Below are positions 12,511 through 25,800 of a stretch of 64,000 nucleotides of DNA, piece by piece. Origin of the DNA: Tigriopus japonicus (taxonomy: Eukaryota > Arthropoda > Copepoda > Harpacticoida > Harpacticidae); contig CM021323.1 in the NCBI GenBank assembly GCA_010645155.1, forward strand, positions 7,194,250 to 7,258,249. Reading direction: 5' to 3'. The position numbers and the translations under genes were made by a program. Numbering within the stretch: the first letter of the stretch is position 1; each line of letters starts with the position of its first letter. The notes below the pieces were generated by a model. It did no database searches and was not told where the DNA came from. It worked only from the letters and a program-made list of their open reading frames with translations.

Positions 12511-15500
12511 TATCTGGCAGGCAAGCTCATCCTCCTTTTGCTAGCTTGTTGGTCCAGCCCCCATGGTTTTAGTCTAAGCCTTGTCCAAACAGACTCCGAA
12601 AAAAAAGTTCCTTGGGTCCAAATCCAAGTTGTTATTCCCTGGACTCTTGGCAATGAAACTAAGCCAAGAATTGACGAGCCTCTCTATCTTCTTTTCCCGT
12701 TCTCTTCCACACCCACTGAAGGACATTGAATTCTGAGTTCATTACGGGATAACATTTATTTGGAAATAGGACAAACTGGTCCTGGAATATAGGAACAGAC
12801 ACCCCCTGACTTGTGTTCAATTTTTTTATGTAGAAGAGGAAAGGCGCTTGATCCTTGGTCTGAAGAAATAGCGAGAGGATTTTAGACCAGACAGATTTAG
12901 AGAAAACACATAAAAAAGGCTCCTTTCGTCGGCGGCCTTGGGGACAAATTGATTTCTTTATCTGTTGTTCGGAAATCCACCTAGGGGGTGTTCCAAAAGA
13001 TCAGGATTGAGAGTTTGGCCAAGTTTGATTTGACGGAGACAAGTCTACTGTGTATTTGAGGTGAGAGTGAGTGCGAACTTCTTTTGGGATGTAAATTATG
13101 GATTGGGGAGAGCAAAAGAACGTGGGTTCTGATCCCCGGGAAGCTCGTGGATCCGATCGAGTATTGGCATTGGATATGTTTCAATATCTGGTGTATATGT
13201 CGACTCACTGACCTTGAAGGCTGTCTATTCCTGATGCGCCCATCCGAGACTCAAGGAAGATTCATAGCTTCTCATGCGGAAGATTTTTGCTCCATATCCT
13301 CGTTGGCTCTCCTCTGCAGTTTCCAAAAAACACACCCGTTTTCCAGCGAGAAAGTGAAATTAAAGCTTTCGAAATACTCCATGGCAGGATTGTTAACGAC
13401 ATTCAATCAAGAAGATGTATTGTGAGGGGTCAAAATATTTTCTTTTTGACCGGTTTTGGCAACAACAATAGCAAAACACAACCTGGGCTTGACCCGTGGA
13501 GATTAGGACAAGAAACGCAGGCTTTGTTTTTTGGCTTCGTTTTTCCTCCTTAGAGTTGGTTCATTTCCTTGACCTCTGGCCATTCTTCTTCTTCTACAGT
13601 TCTGTACCTTGAGCCAATCAGCCTTTATAGAGACGAGAGCGAGTCCGACTTGAAAAGTAGAAGTGTCTTTTCTATCATTTTGGGCCAGAGAGAAATACGT
13701 CCGCTCTTTCAAAGTGGGCGATGAAAGGAAATAGCTCTTGATCCCAACAAGAAGAGGACCAAGAAAAAGTTGCCCCCCAAGTTTTGACGACAAGGCCCTC
13801 TTCATCTGATGTGCTTCCTTCTCCTACTTAGAGGGTAGAACAAAAAGTTCCTCTCTCTCTCTCTGAAAACTCCAATTAAGGCGACATTTTCTTCCTCCTT
13901 CTGTTGGGATATCCTGAAGCTAAGACGTTTTTTTTTCTCTCCACCGCAAAAATTGTGGGATCCCAGAATATGACGTGCTTGGAAAGCCATCAATGCATCA
14001 TCTATGTTTAGTTTCTTAGCCCTAATTTGGTCAATTAGTTACATAATGGAGAAACGAATCAGCTCCAAAGAGGCCAAAGCATCACATTCATCTCTGAAGA
14101 GCCCAAAACTGCCTCAAACAGCATGGTTTTTGCCTTGTGCCAAAAGACGTTCCACAAAGAATGAACCCAAAGGCTCAATCAGGATCTGTCGTGACCAAAA
14201 ATAGATCTTTATCTGGAGAAGGAGGGGATCCCAAGACTGCTTTTGTGTTTAATAAGGTATCCGTCCTCGTTTTGCAGCATCCACGGGAATCAAGTACCCA
14301 GATTGAGGATGGAAATGAAAAACATACAGAAAAAAGCCTCACGGTCGTAATGCATCATGTGGCCTGGAACTGTTGAGCTAAGTGAAGCAATCTTGCCAAG
14401 TGGAATTAGTTGCTCAAGGCACAGTTTGGAACTTGTCCTCTTGGTTCCGACTAGTTGTACTTAGAGTTCTTGAAGGGAGAGAAGCGATAGGTTGACTTAA
14501 TGCTTCTCTCCTTGATGATTTGGTTTCCTTTTCACGTCAAGCCAGTGCAGTGTATTTTGGACCACTCAAAGTTGTCAATACACTTTTTCCAAGGAGTTAT
14601 TGGTCATTTGAGCGAGTGAAAAGTTTTTTATTTGGAATATTCCCAAGTACAATGCAGAAGTAACCTTCCACCAAAAGTTATTTTTCCCATGTCATGCTGC
14701 GACAGCCAAAATAGAGTTCTTGTACAGTTACATTGTGGTATAAAATACTACTGGTAATAATGATAATAACAAAGATGCTATGCTGGAAAGAAAAAAACCC
14801 TTGATAGGTCATTTGGTAAGCCAAATTCCTAAATAAAGAGGACTATTTTGACTAAGGGTTGTCTAATAATATGTGTTGCATGTGTGGTCTTTTAATGTTT
14901 ACAAGAACACCTATTTTTAAGAATTTATGTCGCCACAATTTTGTGCAAGGCAAATTATACTGCATGATTTGTTCCTTTTTTTACAACACTTTTTTGTTGA
15001 TTGCAATTAAATTTACCTTTCACCTGCAAAAAAATCAGTTTAAGGAATAAATATACTAGAATGTCCACAAATGTTCAATTTACTTGGAATTAAATTCAGA
15101 TTTCTATTTTTTGAACTTAATAAAAAGCATGAACGCATTTCTAAAAAAAGTTAATGTGTAAGTTCATTAAGCGATTATTTTACTTTTGTGTTGTCAATTT
15201 GTCTTATAAGCAAATTTTTGAATACACGAGTTGCTATTTCCTTGAATGCAGCATGTACTGTTGAATTATGAGATTGTTCCCAACTTGAAAGAATCTCGTA
15301 AAACTTTAACCCGTTTAGCAAATTTTGATTTTTCTATTCCAAATCAGATGGTTGTCATAAGCTTTATCTTAAATTGAATGGCACAGATCTGCCTCCAGGA
15401 CATCAGTGGGCTAAAACTAGTCTCTGTACTACTTCTTGACGTAAATTTTTCCACGTACGACAGTTTCCTTTTTGATTTGACGGTTTCGTGTTAGTTCCAA

Positions 15501-16991
15501 AGAGATAATTCAAAATTGTTCATTCCTTGTAAACTTTATTAAAGTTGAAGATGTTCCCAACACTTCCATTTTTGGTCAGAAATTGCTTGGATTTTTACTA
15601 ATTTGCGCTCAATTTTGATTCACAAGATAATTTACCTATGTTGTTTACTGTCAATTACGGGTGCAAAAACTTTCGTATGTGTCCATGCATGGCGGTTCTC
15701 TTGTCGTAAGTACTCTAATTCAGCCAAGTGTCGACCTTGGACATCTACTTGAAGCAACATTGCCACTCACTACGAAGATGACTACATACTAAGCTCCTTC
15801 AAACCAAAGTTGAACTTTCATAGAATGTCTAGTTTGAGAAATATGAAAATCTCAAACTCAGACTTCCAACAAACTTGTGGCCATTAGTTTTATTTTTGCT
15901 CCCCACAAAACATGAAATCATCATACGTTATATTTGAGATGAAACCATACATATAGAAATGAGAGGTCCACTTCAATGAAGTAGTGCTAATGTGTTCCAT
16001 TTTCCTTTTATGAGACTCTCGACACCTGGCACCCTCTTTTGGTTGTATTTTAAATGTGAAAGTTATGACACCTTGGTTCTGGATATGTCACATGGGTTCA
16101 GATCAACAACAGCTGGTTGTTGGTGACAAAATATTTGCGCACTTCTAGGATACACTCTAACCTCTAATTAAGCAATGTATTAAAATAGCATCCTGAGTGT
16201 TTCTACGTAAAGGTCATTCGGTTCATAAATTTGGTCAATCTCAGGAAAAGTAAGTTATTCGACCGTACAAATCTCCCCAAGGGGCATTAGCTACAATTAA
16301 ATTTCCCACGCACAATCCTATTTATGGTGGTGCTAATTACGTACGTACACTGTTTGTTGCCACCTCGCTTGTGACACGGAGATCCGTTTACTATTTGCCC
16401 TCTCAAACTCTTGGCAGAATTTCGCCTTATTTTGCTGCAATGACGTCAAACGGGAGATTTTTCGTGCTTCCTTTAAATTTCAAGCTCAATTAAGTTCATT
16501 ATTCTAGCTTAACCTGGGCCGAGAATTTAGCCTGGATTGGTCCCCGGCTCCTTTAGGGTAATGGCTGGTACCTGGTTCCACTTTGACTTTGCCATCTCAA
16601 ACCCTACTTAGAGTGGTCCTTCATCACTTTGACTCGCTCAAGAGACAGGCCAGCAGAAGACAGTCAAGGAAGAAAACTCGAGAAGTAATTAAAAAGTCGT
16701 TCAGGGCACCAGAGGTGTTCCACACTTGTTCCTTCCTTTTGGAGAGAGGCTCGTTTGGAAATATCCCTAGAGATTAGGTAATGGAACACTCACTCGCCAA
16801 ATGTTTTCGTTCGTTCGCTCGTTCATCTGCGAACCTATTGCCAAGAAAAGAAGGCTTCAAGATAAACAAATATGGTCGTGGGAAAACGGAAAGTATTCCC
16901 CCTTCTTGCATTAATGCTATGCTGCATGGACTTGGTCCAAGGCCACATGAACCCATTCGCTTTCAATGTTGCTCAAGGCGTCTTCTTGGTC

Positions 16992-17023
16992 GTTGTCGTC
17001 GTTGTTGCTGTTGTTGTTGTTGT
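16992..17023. repeat. Imperfect (GTT/GTC) trinucleotide tract
   Basis: GTTGTCGTCGTTGTTGCTG followed by four GTT units. Frames across it give runs of Val or Cys, or of Asn on the other strand, and are not genes. Confidence 0.85.
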
Positions 17024-20000
17024 CAAACCAAACCCCCATTGTTTCTTGGACCCTGCGAATTAGCTTACTTTGTAAATAGGCCTTTCGGAGGGCGTGAGAT
17101 GCAGGGAGTGTTTGTGCACTTCCAGCAGGGCTTGAACAACAATAGCTCTGTTCCATTTTATTGCCACTTCTCTCGTTCCTTCTTCTTCAATGCCATAAAA
17201 TGGGCTTTAGATATGAAACACAGTGAAGGGACAAGAAAATCCTTTTTCCACCGTGGACCTTGAATGGACCCTGGATGAAATCCAATTCTCTGGCCATGGA
17301 TGATTAAATATCAAGAAATCGAATGGAGCCTCGGGATACCAGAACAGAAAGAAAGAGCACTCATAAGACCTTCTAATGAAGATTTATGGCTTGCCCGAAT
17401 GGTTTCAAAAATGGTGCACTGGCAAAAAATAATGCACCTGATGCAGTTCAGGGAAAGAGGATCTCTAGTTGCCTCAATAGTTCTCTATTAATAGCTTGAG
17501 ATCCCAAACCTCCTTTCATTTAGCATAACATGAAACCTTAGTTCCCGGCGTAGAAAGGCCAACTTAACTAATTGATGAAGTAACTTCATTAGAAGTTGAA
17601 TAATTTGAACCGAGTCTTTGAGGAATGCGGACCAAGTGCATTTAATTCTTGTTCCATGGGTTCACAAATATAATCCAACCCCAAAGTTTTCTGGCGGCTC
17701 CTTCATCTTGGACCCTTCAAAGCAAAACCAAAAGTCATTGTTCTTCTGCCATGATTTGGCCCGTTGGCCTGGAAATCAGTGCAGCTTTTCAGTGCAACAA
17801 AATGGAAATGACTTTGGAAGACAGCGTACAACCAAAGAGAACCAAAGTTATGTGTACAGGAGAGTTTTCTCGTGTCTGATATGCATTTGAGGTCGATCTC
17901 ATTGACCTCGTTCTAGACTTGCTATGCTGACTCCTCAAACAGCGTTCAATTACAACAAAAGACTTCTTGGGAGCCTTGGAAAACGATGTGCTATATCTAG
18001 GTAAACTACCTGGCCACCCAATCATCATTGGATGATGCAGACAAGCGCCCTTCGGGCACTCAAAGTTGGCCCATTATGAAAATGAAATTTGCCATCTCTC
18101 TAGTGTGAAATGGTTCTTGACGTAGCAAGGCAAGCAGACACCCAGTATTTTGGCATTTTGGAAGGAAATGGCCCGTCTATGTGGTTTTGGGCCCACCCTT
18201 AGCCGTCAGTTATATCATGGTTAGGTTAGGTTTTCGGGAAGCAGTCTCAAGTCACTTGGGCCAAAATAGTCCAAATGCACTTCTTCTTCTTCTCCCATTA
18301 CTACTACTGTCCACGGTGGTTTGGTGTGGGGTAGCGATGAAAAAGGCTGTAAAATTTGTCATTTGCCAACAAATTTTCCCGGTCTTGAATTTTCTTTATG
18401 AGCCTTTCAGCCATTCTTTTAGTAAGGGACAGAGACAGTTTGCTCACATGATCCTTTTTGTCCCTCCGAGACCCTGGCTTTCATTCTTTCTTTGATTGCC
18501 AAACTTTTGTCTCGCTTGCTCTATTCAAATATATTATGAAAGATTGTTTTTGTCTGACTTATTCTTTTTATGGCCGACAAATGACGGGATTTATGCTCAC
18601 AGCCTTGTCGCTCACCAAGGTTGGCCAAGAAGCTTGGAGATTCAAAAGCAACACCCTGCCACATTCTCAGACAACGTTTTCCAAGCTAAAGAGACACCAT
18701 TTACAAATACAATCTTTTCCAGGGGATTTGTTGAATGGTCTTGAAGAGTCTCATCATTTTCTCTTCGGAATACATTCGTACTTTTGAATAACATTCACGT
18801 TCTCATTCAAGGACAACCGTATAATCTCCATTAGCTAACATGAAACGCATCAAGTTTCAGGAAGAATGCAAAAGTACCACACGCAACCTCCTCTCCCCGA
18901 GGTTTTTTTTCTCGATTCTCTAACATGACAGAAGGGGCTTTCATTTTTTGACGGCCCATCGTTCCTGAGGGGGTGGATACCATTAAGCAATGTTAAACAA
19001 CGAGTTGATGGCTCTGGTCGAGGGTTCCTGTTAGAAGTAAATAAAGTTGGTGAACATAAATAAAACTCACCAAGTCTTCACTCGCCCCAGCGTTGAGTGA
19101 ATGTAGTAAAACGGTTCTTGCTGGCCTTCTGGCCGGATTTAATTTCCGCTTTTCCTCACTTTTACGACCTGTACTGTCTGCCAGCGACCAAGCTAGTCCA
19201 CGGTAGTATCAGGGCAGCCCCATGGGAGGTCGCTGGAGTCGGTTCAGAAGGCCAGAGAGATAACAACCACCTTGAAAGTCTCCCACGAGATTTGGAAACC
19301 CCAAAATAATGTCCGGAGTGAAACGTCCTTCCTTCCTCCGTGGAACCCGGGCAATTACTTTCAATTTCAAAGCTTGGATGCTCAGTTTGGCAACAAGGCC
19401 CTTTTCGCAGGATCCCTAGTATGACCAAGAGCGATTATTTTGAAGGTTTTGAGTTCGTTTTGAGGACATTTTTGACCACTCTCCGTAAGGATTCATTCAA
19501 CGTCTCGACAAAGCAAAGGCCAAGCTAAAAGCAACATGATATTTATGGTCGTCTGGCACTCAACATTCTAGCCAACAACGGACTTTTTTAAAGGTTCTCA
19601 TGACATAATTTCGGCTTCCCTCGGAACTACTTTTATTCATTGCTCTTTGTTGAGAAAATCCTGGAGAAAATCAGTAACGGGATTCAGAAAGGTCGTCCTT
19701 CATGCGTTCACGCATGACTATGGGAGAGAGAAAAGCGACGAGAAAGACAATAGCTGTAATGACAAAATTACACCATTTCCTACAACATACCCGGGTCTTC
19801 TCTGGACGAAAGCGGTTATTTGTTCCCAACCCGCCCGAATCGGAACACGAAAACCCACAAAGGCCGTAAGGTCATCGTTTGTGGGGGAGAAAACGAGTCT
19901 TTGAAGGCCACACGGATGACAGACCAAGACCATGGTATTCTACTCATACTCTACGTAAGCCTGAATGTGTATGTGGCACAATTTTTCTCCATCGTCTCAT

Positions 20001-20719
20001 CAATGGGAAAACACACAAATAGGGACAAGCTAGTCCCAAGAATACTCAGCGTGATGAACACCGCTGTCGTTGGGACGGGGGACAATGGCTCAAGTCAATT
20101 TGTTGGAATAAGGCTTCTTATCTTGCTTTCTCGACTCACGACACTTGTTTCTTGTGCTGGAACACATATACACACATATTGAGGGTCACATGTTTGACAA
20201 GGCTTTGTACCACAATGGTTCCAACGACTGGTTTGAAAAGAATGGGTCTTGCTTTAAGTACAAAAGGAACATTTGGACCAAGTGGTCAAAGGAATTGCAG
20301 TACATTCGACTCATTGACGTGCTGCAGTCCATCGACGGATAACGGATCTAACTTTGCTTCTTGGAAATAACGAAGCTTGTAGAATGTTTTGCTCAAAGAA
20401 AGGCCAAAGAACCAAGGAAATGTGATTCCTTGGCTGACGAATTTGATGGTATGAGCTTCTTTCCCCACCCTGGAGTACATATATCTGGCATCAATAAATT
20501 AAGATCATCAAGAACCGAAGACAGCCAATGTTCAGATGCCAACGTCAATTCGAATTATCACTACGATTAGTGATTGTGGGGATTTCCAATGTTTCGAGAA
20601 GAGAATATTTGTACTGTTATTATCGATTGTAACTTACCGATTTCGTATGTTCCTACCTGACATGTTGTTTAAAGTTTCATGCACCATTGATAAATTACTT
20701 GATCCAATACAATAACAAG

Positions 20720-20972
20720 AAGTGATGGACCTGAAGTTCGTTCTCCCAAAAAGTATGCCGAATTTCTATTTCGGTTTTGCAAATCGAAGCCGAAAGCATA
20801 TTTTCACTATGAAGGATGGAGTTTGGAAAAAAATCTTATTTTTCCGGTATAAGATTTTTTTTCGGTACAAAAATTACTGTAACAGAATGAAACATGGAAT
20901 TAACCATCTTCTATGGTATGGATATGTGTAGGCAGTTGCTTTCGGTTTCAGTTTCATGTGAGCCCATCACTA
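20720..20972. mobile_element. Decayed relative of the 1732-2072 hAT-type MITE
   Basis: The left end reads AGTGATGGACC (20721-20731) and the right end, reversed, TTAGTGATGGGC. Just inside are GCTTTCGGTTTCAGTTTC and AATCGAAGCCGAAAG, which resemble the subterminal CCGAAA blocks of the intact copy. Flanking 8-mers ATAACAAG (20712-20719) and AGAGCAAG (20973-20980) match at 6 of 8 positions, as expected of an aged target duplication. Length is 253 bp and there is no coding capacity. Assignment to the same family rests on tip and subterminal similarity only. Confidence 0.65.
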
Positions 20973-22882
20973 AGAGCAAGTATTTTTCCACTTTAGGACA
21001 TACGTAGAGCACCTTGCATGGCTTTGAAGTTGTTTCTTAAACTATGTGTTTTGCAAATTCGATTCCACATATCTTCACCGATTTTTGTTCAGTTGAAACT
21101 TGTCTGTTGGCATCACTTAACCGTGAAACTCACCAAGTTTTCCCTCAGCTGGTAGGCCCAGTCTCAACTTGTGCAAGAGGATGATGAGCACTCTTGTCTT
21201 CACTCGTTTAATCTGTATGATTTTTTTCTTGGGAAATGTCCTAAAGGGAGGTCTGACAAGGATATGCAAAGCGAAATGTGGATGAAACTCTTAAATCTTG
21301 CTGGAGACTGTCAGATGTTGTCAAAAGTTGTCACTCCAACCGGGCGTAACCTTTTTTTCTCCCTTCGTTGGTCTCCCCCAGAATCTTGCCTACATACATA
21401 GTGCTCCCTCTTTCTCTGTGTGGCCTTGAGGCATTTGGGTTTTAGAGGCTCACTCTCTAATTTTCCGGGTACCCACATCAACAGAAAATCCCCCTCACGG
21501 ATCTTTGCTTAATTGCATCTTTGCACTGTTTGCAGTTTTGAATTTGTATTGCAAAAGGAGAGAAGCTTCTCGATGTTTTCAGCATTTCATAGACGGTAGC
21601 TTTTACAAATTAGTATTCCGTTCACCATAAAGACGTCAGTTTATAACTTAAGTAGGTCGAACAATTTACAAAATTGTAGATGGGGATGTATGTATCTTTT
21701 ATTCAAAATATGCTTGACGGCATTTTAATAAAGTAGGTGCGACATCGAGTTGAACCAATTAAGAGTTAGATAATCTCACAAAATTTCTTTTTCAAAGGAG
21801 TGCAAATGAATGAGATAGAAACGATGGCGGCTCTTTTAGGGTAGAGATAGGTGGAAACACTTTTTTCAGCTGGGGATCTGAATGACGAGAATAACTTCAA
21901 CAAGCTTTCGGTCGATCAGGGTGACTAGGAACGGTAGTCTAGTAATTGTCCGCCTCGCAGATATTAGTTCTTTAGTTAGGGATACAGTCACGCAACTAGA
22001 ATGCACAAAACTCGAGCCATTTGGGTCGAAAACGAAATGTTCCTCTCATTTGCACTTATTGTTATGCACTTTCCCAACACGTCCAGCGAATTCATTCGGC
22101 ACAATGACACCTGCAGCCTTAAAGGCAGTCGAGTACTTCCTGAATCACTATGTAAGTACATTTTAGACCTACGTCTGATACACGAAAAGAGATCTCATCT
22201 TCTTTCCTCGTGATTTCCTTCGTCTCGAGGCGAATTGAAAAGCGATGGTGAATAAATTGAGGACCACTTGCTTGGTGATTGTTCCAATTTCCCAAGCCAC
22301 TGTGCTCCAGATTTCACCATCAATATCCTCCGATTGACTCACACACTCTCTCTCTCTCTCAGAGGGGGCTCTTCCGGACTCGATCTGACTTCGGATGGAG
22401 ATAGAGGCAGGCATTCTACTACGATCAGCGTCTTTGATCTCACTTGAATACTTCCTTTTTGCTTCTCCTTCTTCTTCCTGTTCCTTCTCGAGTTCAGGGA
22501 TGTCTGCTGGATTGTGAGGAGTCCTCTCTTTCGCACTGGCTTCTTTCCATCAAGAGGCACGCACATGCCAAAGCCAGAGATCCAGCAAGATTTTGCCTCC
22601 CCTTCCAATTGAATCCAATCAATTTTTCTTCCGCTCGAGTGGCGCCAAAACTCAAATCCATCCACACTTGGTGCTTGAAGGAGAAAACACGTTGTCTAAC
22701 CACCGTCCAACAGCTCCTCTTCAGATCTCTTCAAAGTTTGGTGGTGTCCTTGAATTTCTTTTTCATTAAGACTCTTCCGGTCATTCTGACGGAGATGAGC
22801 TCTGACAATGGGGACCAGTTTTTCATCCACAGACCTTTGGGGGTCCAATATTGATGTGTTTGAAGAATCATTATCCGTTTTA
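20973..22882. other. 3' flank of the dpr gene
   Basis: Likely includes the dpr 3' UTR. A minus-strand AATAAA lies at 21703-21698, about 1.2 kb after the stop, and is a possible but unproven poly(A) signal. Frames at 22339-22854 on both strands overlap a TC-rich tract and are not supported. Confidence 0.45.
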
Positions 22883-25800
22883 TCACAGAAGCTCGGATCT
22901 GGCAAAGAAGCAAGCCACAAGAAGTGACAAGAGATAAAGATCACCCACGGGAAACACGGCCAAAGTGCCCCGTGAAGTGTCCACTGGGGTATTGATGAGC
23001 AATGAGCTCTGCTTGTGAAGGGCCTCCATCTTGTCCACTGAAACGAAATAGAAACAGATGGTCACGGGATATTTGACGAGAAAACATCTAGAAGTAAGGA
23101 CTTTCAGGAGTGCAGGCCTACTTGGAAGTGATGAATCGAATGATTCTTCATACACCAGCCTATTAGAGGCAACCGCACAAGGTTGATTTGCCCCAATTTG
23201 GGACCGAGTTTTTCCACATGTCGAAGAAAAATGGAGTTCTCTTTTTGATCTTTTTAGAAATATTGCTCTAGACTCACATTGTCATCTGAGAATTACCATG
23301 CAAAGGAACTAAACAAAAAGAGTATAATGCATGGTTGTACTCTCCACCATAGTGACATTACTCTCAAACACTGAAGAACTTAAAAGAGGAAGGTTTTCGC
23401 CGATTCCGCTTCGTCACTATTTGAACACAGAGATTTCTCCAATATTTTCGCCCAGCTGAATAAAAAATGGCTTTTGTGTGCAAACTTTCTTAAAGTCATG
23501 TCAAATCTGATGGTGGAACGAATGTTTGTCCAATCACCGACCATTACTGGCATCTTTCTGTCATCTTCGGAAACAATCTTCAATAAAATAGATATTGACT
23601 TCTGATATGATAGGAGTAATCCATTTTACATGCCAAGTTATTTTGAAGCCTTTAAGTAATTAGACCACAATCCCAATTAAAGTGTTTGCCATGTCATCTC
23701 TCATCAACTAAATAAGGTCACAATGACATTCTCTTTATGCCAGACCCATTGACCTACACAAGTTTCCTCGAACCCAAAAGGCCAACCAAAACTTCGGTTG
23801 ACCACTTGCAAAGCTTAGTTCAAAATTACGCACTTCTTGGAACCCTAAATCATTAGGGAAGATAAAGGCATGAAAGTAACCAAGTCCGGCTGGCTCATTT
23901 TGCCCAAAATGCAAAAGGTGGAAGCAAATTGGCTGTTGAGATCATGTTCAGACAAGCCGATCTCGAACATGAAGTTATCACCCGATGGCTCGATGCATCA
24001 CTTGTTGGAATGCTCCCTACAAGATGTTGCACATTTCTTGTCTAGTACATGCCCCATTCTGAGCCCACGATAAATCATGGGGCAAATCCAGACATGAAAT
24101 ATTTCTCCCCCCAGTTAGTGCACTGCATTTGGAATGAGAAATCTCGCCAATAAAAAGTCAAGGTCTGTTCCCCGTTCCATTTCATGTCTCCCCCGTGGCT
24201 TTGCAATAATGCCTTAAGCCATTGATTACATCATCTTCGCCTCTAGCGAAGTGAGGATAATAAAGCATTGTGGTTTTGCAAACAAATGAATTCGTTTTAA
24301 GTGCCTGGCTGGAGACCACTTTCCACAAGGTTTCGTTTTCCTGGAAGATGCCATCTCCTCTGACAGATGCTCTCTCCTTCCTTTTTTGTAAGATGATACA
24401 TTGAGAGATGGTTTGAGAGAAAAAGAATATAGCCTTGAATATTGGCTTGATAAATTGTTGTTCTCAAGAAATTGGATCCAATTTCGTGTTGTCGGCAACT
24501 CGTGGAATCTTGTGGAGGCTTGGCTTAATGAGATTCTCACGTTGGTCCGGTGCGTACAATACAAACATAGGCCTTCTCCTCTCGACCAAAGAGCCTTCAA
24601 CATTACCTCAAAAATGAGTTTTTAAAACCTCCATTCCTGATCTTGATCCCCCAATAAATCCACAATGCACTTTCAAGTTCGAAAAGCGAGCAGATTCACA
24701 TCCCGTCAAGATCGATTCAACATGATTTCCCTTCTAGTAGTTGAGGGACGATGGATCAAATTAGAAGACAGCTATGCAATTCTGACAACGTGATTACATT
24801 TTCAGAGGCAAGTAAGATCTCTTGTCTTGCCAAGTTTACTCTCAAGAGCGACAGTCATTGTCTCAAGTGTTCTATTCATGAAAAACGTCAACGAGTCACC
24901 TGCCACCTATTTGGTGCCAACATTTTAATTAGCCTGCAGAAATTGTTCCACACCACTTTTTGACTAATTGTTGAGCAAGAACTTGAAGGACACCTGCAGA
25001 ATTTGCAACATGTTAATTTGATTGAACGTGGTGAAGAACATACATAACAGCTGAGCCTCTTTCAAGTTTCAACGCAATTAAAGCCGCATTGCAAATTTCG
25101 GGGAACATTGAAATTTCGGGATCAAAATTGGACTTGGAAACACCTTACCCAAAGCGAATAATGATCCAAGCACATTGATATTATGCACCATTGTCCTTCA
25201 ATTCAAGGTCAGTTACACAAAGGAAAAGTGCAATACATGTCCTTAAAGCACTGGCTTTCAACACGATCTGGCCTCCTTTGGCCTTTTGTACAGTAGTGAC
25301 AAGGAAGGCCGGCAGCTTTCTTCTTACTCACCCCGACTTTTTGAGACAAAGACTTGGATCGATGCTGGGATGGCATTGGATGGTTTACACGTGTAGTTCC
25401 CGGAATCACTTGGACTCGCATGCTGGATGTTGAATCGAGATTGAGTCTTCTCGGGGCTATGAGAAGTGTACACCGTAATGCCTCGCTCTTGATCGTAATT
25501 GACCATTCGGTCATTGTGGAACCAAAACACAAATCTGGAACACAACCAGCCAACAAATTAGCCGAGCCCCATGGCGACCTTGGCCCATTCAATTTGGGCA
25601 AGGTGACCCCGTGAACCACTGGTTGTCTCACATGGTACAAGGGTGGAACTTACTGTGGAGCTGTAGGCGCCTTTTCAATTACGCACACCAACGAGATTTG
25701 TGATCCTCGGTCAATGTGATATTCGTCCCCTCCCAAGATGAAAGCCACTGGACTCACCACGTTCAAGAAGACTTTTCGCGATATGGTGCCACTGTTGGTC

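Larger units (their letters stand above)
6832..20719. other. Long unannotated region (~13.9 kb)
   Basis: Contains only microsatellites and frames under 165 codons with no recognisable domain. Overlapping frames at 10781-11573 on both strands are the densest but mutually exclusive. 14700-15700 is strongly AT-rich. Undetected short exons are possible. Confidence 0.4.

Noticed and set aside
13110..13150. GGGTTCTGATCCCC resembling a tRNA T-loop
   Set aside because: It lacks the GTTCRA core and has no A-box or acceptor stem upstream.
18219..18232. GGTTAGGTTAGG, two arthropod telomere units
   Set aside because: Two units are expected by chance and do not mark an interstitial telomere.
21925..22030. 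tRNA-like text (GTAGTCTAGTAATTG then GGGTCGAAAAC)
   Set aside because: The A-box and B-box matches are imperfect and about 85 bp apart, and no cloverleaf stems pair; at best a decayed SINE or tRNA relic.
22444..22854. Plus-strand 136-codon frame with an apparent signal peptide
   Set aside because: It begins with TTG rather than ATG, the leucine run comes from a TTC/CTT-rich tract, and it is antisense to the dpr 3' region.
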